From: Sulfurimonas sp.
GTDB lineage: Bacteria; Campylobacterota; Campylobacteria; Campylobacterales; Sulfurimonadaceae
NCBI GenBank assembly: GCA_015663215.1
Contig: DQSP01000085.1
Span: forward strand, 1-8,045
DNA length: 8,045 nucleotides
Direction: 5' to 3'
The position numbers and the translations under genes are program-made. Within the stretch, counting starts at the first letter, position 1; each line of letters opens with the position of its first letter. This document shows, piece after piece, positions 1 to 7,503 of the stretch. Under the pieces are notes generated by a model. It was not told where the DNA came from and ran no database searches. It worked only from the letters and a program-made list of their open reading frames with translations.

Positions 1-2
1 GT

Positions 3-467
3 TTAGATACCATCGCTCAAACACTCAATCCTACTATCCCTCTAATAGAAGATGTTCATTAGTACACCTTTATTTTAAAAACTCTTTTTACATCATCGTC
101 TCTTGCCTCTGATGGTAGTGGTGGGGTTATTACTCCTATATTTTACATAGAAGCGACAAGTGGACATACTTTCGGAACTATTGTATCTCCGGAGCATGTT
201 ACACTTTTTGCAGCCTTAGGTTTTGTGAGTGTACTCTCAGCAACTACTAACTCACCAATAGCCGCAACTATCATGGCAGTAGAACTTTTTGGAATAGACA
301 TAGCACACTATGCAGCATTAAGTGCAGTGATAAGCTTTTTGATATCAGGATACAGAAGTATCTTTCCTTCTCAAATATTAGCAATGAAAAAGTCTGAACT
401 TTTGTCTGTAAAGATAGGGGAAGAAGTTGAAGATATAATCATAAGTCAGAAGATAGAGAACTGGTGA
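3..467 (+). pseudogene. ClC-type chloride channel, C-terminal part, interrupted by an in-frame TAG
   Basis: The frame enters from the left edge, reads LDTIAQTLNPTIPLIEDVH, hits TAG at 60-62, then stays open in the same frame to TGA at 465-467. The piece after the stop resembles the second half of ClC anion channels or H+/Cl- antiporters, which are polytopic inner-membrane proteins. It shows a glycine-rich filter-like stretch (DGSGGVITPIF, from about 111), then NSPIAATIMAVELFG (from about 249), matching the family's proline-containing 'P-hydrophobic-E' helix, then a last hydrophobic segment and a charged tail ending KIENW. The usual filter motif GSGGSGG reads ASDGSGG and the usual FIGA reads YIEA. 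Both sides of the stop look like one gene, so I call a nonsense-interrupted gene. A sequencing error is the main alternative. The only start-like codon deep in the downstream piece is GTG at 225, which would remove the filter region. The family call is fairly sure; the broken status is moderately sure. Confidence 0.6.
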
Positions 468-550
468 AAATCAATAGAATAAAAAAGAGGATAGAAGAGA
501 AGAGAAAGGCTCTGTATTCGAAAAAAGATAAACGAAAAAATAAAGAATAA
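464..550 (+). CDS. Possible 28-residue lysine/arginine-rich peptide
   Basis: A GTG start at 464 overlaps the ClC TGA stop as GTGA, the usual geometry of translational coupling. It opens a 28-codon frame that ends at TAA 548-550. The peptide begins VKINRIKKRIEEKRKALYSK and is extremely basic (roughly half Lys/Arg), with a pattern compatible with one amphipathic or coiled helix. There is no convincing Shine-Dalgarno other than GAGAA about 4 bases upstream. Its stop codon forms the loop of the following hairpin. I do not recognise a family. It could be a real small basic protein or simply an A-rich region that happens to be open, and A-richness makes Lys codons easy to get by chance. Confidence 0.3.
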   Translation: MKINRIKKRIEEKRKALYSKKDKRKNKE

Positions 551-570
551 TTCTTTATTTTAATCTTTTT
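537..570 (+). terminator. A/T-rich hairpin terminator after the ClC region
   Basis: An 11-bp perfect inverted repeat (537-547 against 551-561) encloses the 3-base loop TAA and is followed by AATCTTTTT (562-570). Its position between the leftward-edge gene and the start of the next operon fits a Rho-independent terminator. The stem has only one G-C pair, so it is weak by E. coli standards but acceptable in such an AT-rich genome. The dyad is symmetrical and could act in either direction. Confidence 0.5.
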
Positions 571-587
571 AACTGTATTATTTCATT

Positions 588-593
588 TATAAT
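588..593 (+). promoter_or_regulatory. Putative sigma70 -10 box for the pmm-pyrC-exbBD operon
   Basis: There is a perfect TATAAT 25 bases before the ATG at 618. The region upstream is T-rich with no clear TTGACA, as is common for epsilonproteobacterial vegetative promoters. Transcription would start near 600, giving a leader of about 18 bases that carries the AGGA ribosome binding site at 608-611. It lies directly behind the terminator-like hairpin, which supports a fresh transcription unit here. Confidence 0.6.
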
Positions 594-617
594 TTTAAAT
601 AAAAGTTAGGAAAACAG

Positions 618-1988
618 ATGAGCATCTACAGAGAATACGACATACGTGGAATATATGAAAAAGAGTTAAATGAAGCAAGTGTTGTTCGTATCGGGTTTGC
701 ATTAGCATCGAAGATAAAAGGCGAGTATGTTGCTGTTGGTTATGATGCAAGAAGTCACTCCCCTATACTTTTTGAGTATCTTACTCGTGGTCTAAACGCT
801 GGTGGGAAAAAAGTTCTTGATATGGGACTTGTTCCTACTCCTGTAAACTACTTTACTAACTATCATGAGTGGGATGTAAATGGGAGTAGTGTAACTCCCT
901 CAGCATCTGTAATGATAACAGGTTCACATAATCCAAGTGAATATAATGGTTTTAAGATGACTGTAGACAAAGCTCCATTTTTTAGTGATGATATCTATGC
1001 TTTAGGGCGAGAGTGTGAAGCTATGGCTATGCCAGCAGATGTTAAACGCGAAGTGACTAAAATAGATGCAGTAAGTAGATATGTAGACTTTTTAGTAAGT
1101 GAATTTCAACATTTAAAAGCAATGGACACAAAGATAGTTTATGACTGTGGTAACGGTGTTGCTGGTGTTGTGACTGAAGATATATTTTCGCGTTTAGAGC
1201 TTAAAACAAAAGGAATTTATGTTGATCCTGATGGAACTTTTCCTAACCACCACCCAGACCCAAGTGATGAGCATAACCTAGTAGACATTAAAAAACTTCT
1301 AGCAACTGATGGTGACATCGCGTTTGCTTATGATGGTGATGCTGATCGTATCGCTGTTCTTACACATAAGAACAACATCAAGGGCGATATGATGGCTCTT
1401 TTATACTCTATGAAGATGGATAAGCCAACTGTCATCGGTGAAGTGAAATGTTCTCAAGTAATGTATGATGAACTAACTCGCCGTGGCTGTAATGCTATCA
1501 TGTACAAAACAGGGCACTCAAACCTCAAAGTAAAGATGAGAGAGACAAATGCGGACCTCGCTTGTGAAGTAAGTGGACATATCTTTTTCAAAAATCGCTA
1601 CTTCGGTTATGATGATGCTATCTATGCTACTCTTAGAATGTTAGAACTTGTTCACGATGGAATAGATCTAGATGCAGAACTTGCAAAACTTCCACTTGTC
1701 TACTCTACCGAAGAGTTAAAAGTAGAAACTACAGAAGAAGAGAAGTTTAAAATCATCGCTCGTGTAAAAGAACTTCTTCAAACGCCACCTGCATCTTTTC
1801 CTACCATAAAAGACATCATCGATGTTGATGGTGTTCGAATTAACTTTGAAAATGGTTGGGGGCTTGTTCGTGCCTCAAACACTACACCAGTTTTAGTAAC
1901 TCGTTTTGAGTCTACTATAGAAGAAGAAGCAAAAGTTTATGAAAAAGCTATAAATGACTTGATACTTCAAGCAAAAAACTCACTATAA
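618..1988 (+). CDS. Phosphomannomutase/phosphoglucomutase
   Basis: Cytoplasmic enzyme of the alpha-D-phosphohexomutase superfamily that interconverts mannose- or glucose-6-phosphate and the 1-phosphate, feeding nucleotide sugars for LPS, capsule or glycans. All four family motifs are visible. The phosphoserine loop is TGSHNP (residues 101-106, catalytic Ser103). The metal loop is DGDADR (239-244). The sugar-specificity loop is CEVSGH (316-321), the ExSGH type shared by ManB/AlgC-like enzymes. The C-terminal phosphate-binding loop is RASNTTP (418-424). At 456 residues it has the usual length of bacterial PMM/PGM (AlgC type). The ATG is preceded by AGGA at 608-611, 6 bases away. It is first in a compact operon, 12 bp before pyrC. 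Substrate preference (mannose versus glucose) cannot be told from sequence; phosphoglucosamine mutase is less likely because GlmM carries a different sugar loop. Confidence 0.93.
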   Translation: MSIYREYDIRGIYEKELNEASVVRIGFALASKIKGEYVAVGYDARSHSPILFEYLTRGLNAGGKKVLDMGLVPTPVNYFTNYHEWDVNGSSVTPSASVMITGSHNPSEYNGFKMTVDKAPFFSDDIYALGRECEAMAMPADVKREVTKIDAVSRYVDFLVSEFQHLKAMDTKIVYDCGNGVAGVVTEDIFSRLELKTKGIYVDPDGTFPNHHPDPSDEHNLVDIKKLLATDGDIAFAYDGDADRIAVLTHKNNIKGDMMALLYSMKMDKPTVIGEVKCSQVMYDELTRRGCNAIMYKTGHSNLKVKMRETNADLACEVSGHIFFKNRYFGYDDAIYATLRMLELVHDGIDLDAELAKLPLVYSTEELKVETTEEEKFKIIARVKELLQTPPASFPTIKDIIDVDGVRINFENGWGLVRASNTTPVLVTRFESTIEEEAKVYEKAINDLILQAKNSL

Positions 1989-2000
1989 AGGGACAAATAT

Positions 2001-3008
2001 ATGAAAACACACACACTTCTAATGCCATTAGATATGCACCTCCATCTTCGTGATGGAGTGATGCTTCAAAATGTTGCACCACTTTCAGCTTACTCATTTA
2101 GCGGGGCTGTCGTTATGCCAAATCTTGTGCCTCCAGTTGAAAATAAAGCAGATGTTATTGCCTATAAAGCACGCATTATGGCAGCGGTTCCAAATGACTA
2201 CTTTGAACCATATATGACACTCTTTTATAAGAACTATGACAAAGCTTTTTTGGAGTCAGTTGCAGATGAGATAACAGCTATAAAGCTATATCCTGCTGGA
2301 ATTACTACAAACTCAGAGGGTGGGGTAAGTTCTTTTAACATTGAAGAGATGCGAGTAACACTTCAAGCGATGAGTGATATGGAGATTCCTTTGTGTGTTC
2401 ATGGCGAGACTGATGGTTTTGTGATGGATAGAGAGGCTGAGTTTATGTCTATCTATGAACTTTTAGCAAGTAACTTCCCTAAATTAAAGATAATCATGGA
2501 GCATATTACTACTAAAGAAGCAGTTGCAATGCTTGATAAGTATGAGAACCTTTATGCGACAATTACTGTGCATCATCTCATTTTAACACTTGATGATGTA
2601 GTAGGAGGCATGATGCAACCGCACCTTTTTTGTAAGCCTATTGCTAAGCGTCCAGAGGATTTAGATGCACTTCTTTCAGTGGCCCTTGAAGCACATCCAA
2701 AAGTGATGTTTGGAAGTGACTCTGCACCGCATCCTCAGCACAAAAAAGAGTCGTGTGGCTGTGCAGCAGGTGTCTTTACTGCTCCTATCGCATTACAACT
2801 TCTTTGTGAAATATTTGACCAGTTTGGAAAACTTGATAATCTTCAAGCATTTATAAGTGATAATGCACAAAGTATTTATGGAATCTGTCCTGAGTTTAAA
2901 GAGATAACACTTGAGGAGCGTCCTTTCGTCGTTCCTGCAAACTACTCAGGTGTAGTACCAATGTATGCAGGTGAAACTTTATCATGGGCTATTGAGAGTG
3001 TCGACTAA
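2001..3008 (+). CDS. pyrC: Dihydroorotase
   Basis: Third step of de novo pyrimidine synthesis: reversible cyclisation of N-carbamoyl-L-aspartate to dihydroorotate, in the cytoplasm, by a binuclear zinc amidohydrolase. The metal ligands are visible in order: HLH (His13, His15, within DMHLHLRDG), the carboxylated lysine Lys95 in IKLYPAG, His134 in LCVHGE, His168 in MEHIT and Asp240 in FGSDSAPH. Arg17 and Asn41 (MPN) fit substrate binding. The 335-residue length and motif spacing match the E. coli-like PyrC class rather than the longer PyrC of Gram-positives. The SD AAGGGA at 1988-1993 overlaps the upstream stop and lies 7 bases before the ATG. The 3' end overlaps the response-regulator start by 11 bases, so the two are probably translationally coupled. 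Confidence 0.95.
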   Translation: MKTHTLLMPLDMHLHLRDGVMLQNVAPLSAYSFSGAVVMPNLVPPVENKADVIAYKARIMAAVPNDYFEPYMTLFYKNYDKAFLESVADEITAIKLYPAGITTNSEGGVSSFNIEEMRVTLQAMSDMEIPLCVHGETDGFVMDREAEFMSIYELLASNFPKLKIIMEHITTKEAVAMLDKYENLYATITVHHLILTLDDVVGGMMQPHLFCKPIAKRPEDLDALLSVALEAHPKVMFGSDSAPHPQHKKESCGCAAGVFTAPIALQLLCEIFDQFGKLDNLQAFISDNAQSIYGICPEFKEITLEERPFVVPANYSGVVPMYAGETLSWAIESVD

Positions 3009-3654
3009 AATACTTCTACTAGAGGATGATGCTCTCTTTGGTGAGACATTAGCAGACTTACTAGAAGATGATGGCTACGAGACGACACTCTGTGTGAATG
3101 GACAAGATGCCCTTAGTACAATTTATGAGGAAAAGTTTGATTTATATCTACTAGATGTAAATGTACCTTTGATTGATGGTCTTTCCCTTCTTAGGGAACT
3201 AAGAGTATCTGAAGATAATACACCAGCTATTTTTTTGACCTCTCATAAAGACAAAGAGACACTTCAAAAAGCTTTTGTCAGTGGTGCTGATGATTACCTC
3301 TGTAAGCCATTTGATAATGATGAACTGCTACTACGTTTAAGGGCACTACTAAAACGCTCTAAACCAAAAGAAGCAATAGAAGTTGGAGAATTAAGACACG
3401 ATATAACCCATAAAAGTATCTCTTATAAAGGAAATACATTAGAATTATCTAAAAAAGAGTATCTCCTTTTAGTCCTTTTTATGAAGTATGTAAATGCTAC
3501 TGTTACAAAAGAACTGATATATGAAGAGTTGTGGAATTTTAATGAGAGTGGAAGTGATGGTGCTATTCGTGTGTATGTGAATAGACTCAAGCAACTCTTG
3601 CCTGAACTTAGTATTGAAAATATTCGTGGGGTAGGGTATAAGCTTGTTTATTAG
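2998..3654 (+). CDS. OmpR/PhoB-family response regulator
   Basis: DNA-binding two-component regulator, phosphorylated by the kinase encoded next. The receiver domain (about 1-115) has the acidic pocket EDD (9-11), phospho-acceptor Asp53 in YLLDVNVP, Thr81 in IFLTS and Lys103 in CKPF. The C-terminal winged-helix domain (about 120-218) ends with the typical [11 protein letters not shown] choose GTG 2998 (protein [11 protein letters not shown]) because family members begin a few residues before the first beta strand. An ATG at 2965 in frame would add 11 residues of pyrC-overlapping sequence with no family match. TTG 2992 is a further option. The SD is weak (GGG at 2986-2988, GAGA at 2994-2997), and coupling from pyrC through the 11-bp overlap probably drives initiation. 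Length is 218 residues. Target genes are unknown; exbBD directly downstream are candidates. Confidence 0.9.
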   Translation: MSTKILLLEDDALFGETLADLLEDDGYETTLCVNGQDALSTIYEEKFDLYLLDVNVPLIDGLSLLRELRVSEDNTPAIFLTSHKDKETLQKAFVSGADDYLCKPFDNDELLLRLRALLKRSKPKEAIEVGELRHDITHKSISYKGNTLELSKKEYLLLVLFMKYVNATVTKELIYEELWNFNESGSDGAIRVYVNRLKQLLPELSIENIRGVGYKLVY

Positions 3655-4468
3655 TCTGCGTTTAAATATTTTTGTTTACTACTTTATCACAGTAAGCCTA
3701 TTTATAGGTTTTTCATATTATTTTTTCAGTGTTTTAAGAGTTGAAAACATTTACCTTTTAGTAATCGTTTTTGCCTGTTTTATAATCCTCTCTGGTGCTT
3801 TTATCTCAAAACTAGCGATAGACCCTTTAGTCGAATATGTAAACAATTTACGAAACCTCTCAAAAGAGACACTTCATGAGCTCAACCTTCCTATAAGCAC
3901 GATAAAAACAAATACTCAAATGCTAAATAAATCACTCATAGATGAAAAGAGTCAAAAACGATTAGCACGTATAAATAGTGCTTGTGAAATGTTGCAAGAG
4001 CGTTACAACGAGCTTGATTATCTTATTAAAAAACAGAGTGATGAGGTGATTCGTGAGCAGTTTGATTTAGTTGAATTGCTGAATGAAAGAGTTGTTTTTT
4101 TAAACAAGATATACCCAGATATTGACTTTAATATGACTTGTAGTTCCTTGACAATTTTAAACGATAAAAAAGGTCTTGCTAAAGTGATTGACAATATTGT
4201 TGATAATGGGGTAAAATACTCGCCTGATTCAAAAACAATAGATATTAACATCAATGAGAAAACTTTAACTATCCGTGATTATGGGATAGGGATGGACGAA
4301 GTAGAACTTTTACGGATATTTGATAAATATTATCAGTCAAATAAAAATATGCAAGGTTTTGGAATAGGACTGAGTATGGTAAGAAGATTTTGCGATAAAA
4401 ATGAGATAGCACTTAGTTTTATGTCTAAACCTAATATAGGTACAACTGTAGAATTAAAATTTAAATAA
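3644..4468 (+). CDS. Small sensor histidine kinase with no periplasmic domain
   Basis: Inner-membrane kinase partner of the preceding regulator, which it overlaps by 11 bases. The 274-residue protein has TM1 (about 5-28), a turn of only some 8 residues, and TM2 (about 36-58), so there is no room for a folded periplasmic sensor and no obvious HAMP. The dimerisation/phosphoacceptor segment holds His78 in TLHELNLPI. The ATPase domain shows the N box NIVDNGVKYS (Asn188), the G1 box RDYGIGMD (211-218), the F box IFDKYY (225-230) and the G2 box GFGIGLSMV (238-246), so it looks catalytically complete. The start is TTG 3644, supported by AGGG at 3633-3636 with 7-base spacing; no ATG exists near the expected N-terminus. 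The architecture suggests intramembrane sensing or control by a membrane partner. The input signal is unknown. Confidence 0.88.
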   Translation: MFISLRLNIFVYYFITVSLFIGFSYYFFSVLRVENIYLLVIVFACFIILSGAFISKLAIDPLVEYVNNLRNLSKETLHELNLPISTIKTNTQMLNKSLIDEKSQKRLARINSACEMLQERYNELDYLIKKQSDEVIREQFDLVELLNERVVFLNKIYPDIDFNMTCSSLTILNDKKGLAKVIDNIVDNGVKYSPDSKTIDININEKTLTIRDYGIGMDEVELLRIFDKYYQSNKNMQGFGIGLSMVRRFCDKNEIALSFMSKPNIGTTVELKFK

Positions 4469-4485
4469 AAAATATAGGAAAATAT

Positions 4486-4950
4486 ATGCAAGAATCAACT
4501 GTTTTAGAAATTGCTGAACAGGCACTAGATTATGGAGTTATGGGGCTACTTGGTCTTATGAGTGTAGTTACATTATGGCTGTTTATAGAGCGTATGATGT
4601 TTTACAAGAGTGTAAGAACAGAGGACTACGAGTATAGAGATAATCTGGATCTTGACTTGACAGATAACATTGGAGTTCTTAGTGCCATAGGTACTAATGC
4701 TCCTTATGTTGGACTTCTTGGAACTGTTGTAGGGATTATGATAACATTTTATAGCATGGGTGATGTCGGTGCAGTTGATGCTAAAAAGATTATGGTTGGA
4801 CTTGCTTTAGCTCTTAAAGCTACTGCGGCAGGTCTTGTAGTTGCAATGCCTGCCATTATTGCTTACACTATAACACTTCGTAAGGCAGAAAGAATTTTAA
4901 CAAAGTTTGATGTAGCGCACGAGGCAGAAGAGAAGCATGGCAAAGTGTAA
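4486..4950 (+). CDS. exbB: ExbB/TolQ-family proton-channel protein, short form
   Basis: Inner-membrane stator subunit that, with ExbD, couples the proton motive force to TonB- (or Tol-) dependent work at the outer membrane. At 154 residues it is the short, three-helix form rather than the ~240-residue E. coli form. TM1 is about 17-36, TM2 about 66-88 (APYVGLLGTVVGIMITF) and TM3 about 104-130 (LALALKATAAGLVVAMPAII). Thr80 and Thr113 correspond by motif to the pore threonines known from E. coli ExbB. The position equivalent to the E. coli pore glutamate reads Leu108. The AGGA SD at 4476-4479 sits 6 bases before the ATG. The gene follows the kinase by 17 bp and overlaps exbD by 14 bp. MotA/TolQ relatives are the alternative; the ExbD partner makes ExbB or TolQ most likely. 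Confidence 0.88.
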   Translation: MQESTVLEIAEQALDYGVMGLLGLMSVVTLWLFIERMMFYKSVRTEDYEYRDNLDLDLTDNIGVLSAIGTNAPYVGLLGTVVGIMITFYSMGDVGAVDAKKIMVGLALALKATAAGLVVAMPAIIAYTITLRKAERILTKFDVAHEAEEKHGKV

Positions 4951-5326
4951 AAAAAGTCATAAAAAGTTTGACTCTATAAATGTCATCCCTTTTATCGACA
5001 TCATGCTTGTTTTACTTGTTATGGTGCTTACAACTGCTACATTTATAAAACAGGGTGTCATTCCTGTAAATCTTCCTGAGGCAAAAGCAACAGATAAAGA
5101 AGATACAAAAAAAGAAGTGACAGTGTATGTAAACGCAAAGGGTGAGATGTTCTTTGGCAAAGACAAAGTAGATTTAGCAACATTAGAGAAAAAGCTCTCA
5201 TCTGTTGAGAAATCTCAAACAGTTATACTTAGAAGTGACAAAGAATCGAAATTTCAAGACTTTGTAAGTGTTATGGATATTTTAAAACGTTTAGGACATG
5301 AGCAGCTTTATATCGTCACTAAATAA
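4937..5326 (+). CDS. exbD: ExbD/TolR-family energy-transduction protein
   Basis: Partner of ExbB. Single TM segment about 15-37 (INVIPFIDIMLVLLVMVL) with the conserved proton-carrying aspartate at Asp21, preceded by a basic cytoplasmic N-terminus (KCKKSHKK). A periplasmic domain of about 90 residues follows: the conserved VNLPEAKA turn (about 43-50), a charged linker, and the compact fold ending GHEQLYIVTK. At 129 residues it has normal family length. The ATG lies inside exbB (14-bp overlap) with only a purine-rich AGAAGAGAAG stretch as SD, so translational coupling is likely. It is the last gene of the operon; no tonB, tolB or pal follows in the window. The stop is 5 bp from the stop of a convergent gene. 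Confidence 0.9.
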   Translation: MAKCKKSHKKFDSINVIPFIDIMLVLLVMVLTTATFIKQGVIPVNLPEAKATDKEDTKKEVTVYVNAKGEMFFGKDKVDLATLEKKLSSVEKSQTVILRSDKESKFQDFVSVMDILKRLGHEQLYIVTK

Positions 5327-5331
5327 TAATT

Positions 5332-5568
5332 TTAATAAGCTTTATCTAAGAGCTTAAACTTTGGAGTAGTCTCTTTTACTACTTCATCTGCTTTAGCCTT
5401 ATCTTCACTTTTTTTCTTCTCTGTACTAAAAACTTTTGTAGTAACATCTTCTATATCATTAAAAAAAGAACTAGCGATAAAAAACAGAATCATAATAACT
5501 ACAATACTTGCATAAAGCAGTAAGTAGTTTTTTATATGACCTGATTCAAATGGATTGTCTATCTTCAA
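5332..5568 (-). CDS. Uncharacterised 78-residue single-TM protein linked to groEL
   Basis: I do not recognise a family. The protein begins MKIDNPFESGHIKNY (start codon TTG at 5568-5566), has one strong hydrophobic helix at about 15-36 (YLLLYASIVVIMILFFIASSFF), then a highly charged Lys/Glu/Asp-rich segment (about 48-67) and a short tail ending KLLDKAY. The TTG follows the GroEL stop TAA with zero gap. A GGGGA sequence (- strand, about 5578-5574), formed by the last GroEL codons, lies 5 bases ahead and can serve as Shine-Dalgarno, so GroEL translation should feed this start. Orientation is likely N-in with one membrane pass. It converges on exbD with a 5 bp gap. Being co-transcribed with groESL suggests stress-linked expression, but that is inference. 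Confidence 0.7.
   Translation of the reverse strand: MKIDNPFESGHIKNYLLLYASIVVIMILFFIASSFFNDIEDVTTKVFSTEKKKSEDKAKADEVVKETTPKFKLLDKAY
5336..5356. terminator. Weak hairpin at the convergent end of exbD and the groEL-linked gene
   Basis: An inverted repeat, TAAGCT (5336-5341) against AGCTTA (5351-5356), extends by a T-G wobble and a T-A pair to 8 pairs with a 5-base loop. Read on the - strand it lies in the last codons of the 78-residue gene and is followed by an A/T-rich stretch (TTAAAATTATTATTT) rather than a clean T run. It is the only hairpin near this tail-to-tail junction. It may end one or both transcripts, but the evidence is thin. Confidence 0.3.
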
Positions 5569-7197
5569 TTACATCCCCATACCAGGCATCCCACCCATCT
5601 GTTGAGGCATCTCAGCTACAGACTCTTCTGGTATCTCATATATAGCAGCTTCAGTTGTAAGAAGCATGGATGCTACTGAAGTCGCATTTGTAAGCGCAAC
5701 ACGAGCTACTTTAAGTGGGTCAATAATCCCTGCTTCAAACATATCTACATACTCACCATTTGCAGCATTAAACCCAATAGTATCGCTATCAGCTGTTGCT
5801 ACTGTATTTACTACTACACCTGTGTCAAAGCCTGCATTTTGAGCTATCTGCTTCATTGGTGCTGTAATAGCACGAAGGATAATCTCAGCACCGATTTTTT
5901 GGTCACCATCTAGCTCTATGCTTACTTTTGAAGCGGCACGAACAAGAGCTGCCCCTCCACCGATGATGATTCCCTCTTCGACTGCTGCTTTTGTAGCAGA
6001 GAGTGCATCGTCAACACGGTCTTTTTTCTCTTTCATTTCAGTCTCAGTCGCAGCACCAACTTTTATAACAGCAACACCGCCACTAAGTTTTGCTAAACGC
6101 TCTTGAAGTTTTTCTTTGTCATATTCGCTAGAAGTTGTCTCTATCTGAACTTTTATCTCAGATATTCGGTTCTTAACATTTTCTTCAAGCCCTGCACCAT
6201 CAACGATAACAGTATTGTCTTTGTCTATAACTACACGAGCTGCTTGACCTAACATCTCGATAGTAGCACCCTCTAAAGTATGACCAGTCTCTTCGCTTAT
6301 TACAGTTCCATGAGTAAGAACAGCGATATCAGCAAGCATAGCTTTGCGTCTATCACCAAAACCTGGAGCTTTTACAGCAGATATGTTTAAAACACCACGA
6401 AGTTTATTTACTACTAAAGTAGAAAGTGCTTCACCCTCTACATCTTCAGCGATGATAAGAAGTGGACGAGAAGTTTTCTGAACTTGCTCTAAAACTGGTA
6501 AAAGGTCTTTTAGTGAAGAGATTTTACTATCATATAAAAGAATCCAAGGGTTTTCAATCTCAGCTACCATCTTCTCAGGGTTAGTGATGAAGTATGGGCT
6601 TAAGTAACCACGGTCAAACTGCATACCTTCAACAACATCAAGCTCATCAGAAATACCTTTAGCCTCTTCAACTGTGATAACACCATCTTGACCAACTCTA
6701 TCCATAGCTTCAGCGATCATATCACCTATGTTAGTGTCAGAGTTAGCAGAAATAGTAGCAACTTGAGCGATGTCTTGTTTACCATTTACTTCTTTAGCTG
6801 AATTTGTAAGATTTTTTAAAATCTCAGCACAAGCTTTATCCATACCGCGTTTCACTTCAACAGGGTTTGCACCGGCTGTAATGTTACGAAGACCTTCTGA
6901 GAAGATGGCGTTTGCAAGAACTGTTGCAGTTGTCGTCCCATCACCAGCTTCATCAGCAGTGTTTGATGCTACTTCTTTTACAAGTTGCGCACCCATATTC
7001 TCAAGTGGGTCTTTAAGCTCAACTTCACGAGCAACCGAAACACCATCTTTTGTAAGAACTGGAGCACCATAGCTTTTCATGATAAGCACATTACGACCAC
7101 GAGGCCCCATTGTCACTTTTACTGCATCTGTTAGTTTTTCAACACCACGAGCGAGGGCATTACGAGCCGTATCTGAAAATATTATTTCTTTTGCCAT
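5569..7197 (-). CDS. groEL: Chaperonin GroEL (60 kDa)
   Basis: Cytoplasmic ATP-driven folding chamber, a double heptameric ring that works with GroES. The 542-residue protein shows the ATP-site motif GDGTTT (85-90), the catalytic Asp397 in [11 protein letters not shown], the family signature [12 protein letters not shown] (404-415) and a short flexible Gly/Met tail (MGGMPGMGM). The apical domain is intact (for example PYFITN near 201-206), and no frameshift is seen. I start at ATG 7197-7195 (MAKEIIFSD); the TTG one codon upstream is an unlikely alternative. The SD AGGA (- strand, 7208-7205) sits inside the groES end, and the gap from the groES stop is only 4 bases. The last codons also supply the Shine-Dalgarno for the small membrane gene that follows immediately. 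Confidence 0.98.
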   Translation of the reverse strand: MAKEIIFSDTARNALARGVEKLTDAVKVTMGPRGRNVLIMKSYGAPVLTKDGVSVAREVELKDPLENMGAQLVKEVASNTADEAGDGTTTATVLANAIFSEGLRNITAGANPVEVKRGMDKACAEILKNLTNSAKEVNGKQDIAQVATISANSDTNIGDMIAEAMDRVGQDGVITVEEAKGISDELDVVEGMQFDRGYLSPYFITNPEKMVAEIENPWILLYDSKISSLKDLLPVLEQVQKTSRPLLIIAEDVEGEALSTLVVNKLRGVLNISAVKAPGFGDRRKAMLADIAVLTHGTVISEETGHTLEGATIEMLGQAARVVIDKDNTVIVDGAGLEENVKNRISEIKVQIETTSSEYDKEKLQERLAKLSGGVAVIKVGAATETEMKEKKDRVDDALSATKAAVEEGIIIGGGAALVRAASKVSIELDGDQKIGAEIILRAITAPMKQIAQNAGFDTGVVVNTVATADSDTIGFNAANGEYVDMFEAGIIDPLKVARVALTNATSVASMLLTTEAAIYEIPEESVAEMPQQMGGMPGMGM

Positions 7198-7201
7198 CAA
7201 A

Positions 7202-7462
7202 TTATCCTATTATTCCAAAAATGTCTTCTGTATCAAGTACAACATAGTCTGTCCCATCAAAAGAAACTTCGTTTCCTGAGTACTTACCAAATAAAACTTC
7301 ATTACCATTTGCAATTGTTTCTACTTCTTTACTAACTGCAACTACCTCACCGCGAGCAGGTTTCTCTTTTGCATTGTCTGGAATGATTATCCCTGACACA
7401 GTTGTTGTTGCTTCTTCTACACGTTTTACTAAAACTCTGTTTCCAAGTGGTTGAAAATTCAT
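7202..7462 (-). CDS. groES: Co-chaperonin GroES (10 kDa)
   Basis: Heptameric lid of the GroEL cage. The 86-residue form starts [14 protein letters not shown] at ATG 7462-7460, preceded by AGAGG (- strand, 7472-7468) at 5-base spacing. An in-frame ATG at 7477 would add MKEVT but would place the SD inside the gene, so I reject it. The mobile loop (about 16-34) contains the hydrophobic GroEL-binding tripeptide IIIP (Ile25-27, Pro28). The core ends with the family-typical [19 protein letters not shown]. It is slightly shorter than E. coli GroES (97), as expected for this group. It is first gene of groES-groEL-small membrane protein. Control appears to come from the sigma70-like promoter and dyad upstream. 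Confidence 0.96.
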   Translation of the reverse strand: MNFQPLGNRVLVKRVEEATTTVSGIIIPDNAKEKPARGEVVAVSKEVETIANGNEVLFGKYSGNEVSFDGTDYVVLDTEDIFGIIG

Positions 7463-7503
7463 TGTAACCTCTTTCATTATATGATATTTATTTTATAAAT
7501 GCG

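Noticed and set aside
4018..5166. - strand frames opposite the kinase (4018-4254) and exbD (4957-5166)
   Set aside because: They are fully contained in well-supported genes on the other strand, with no family resemblance.
5918..7279. Open frames on the + strand across groEL (5918-6106, 6770-7072, 7079-7279)
   Set aside because: They are antisense shadows of groEL/groES with low-complexity Ser/Ala/Thr composition and no Shine-Dalgarno.
7476..7481. Perfect TATAAT (- strand) as the groES promoter
   Set aside because: It would start transcription at or inside the groES Shine-Dalgarno, leaving almost no leader; the pair at 7533-7528 and 7509-7504 fits better.
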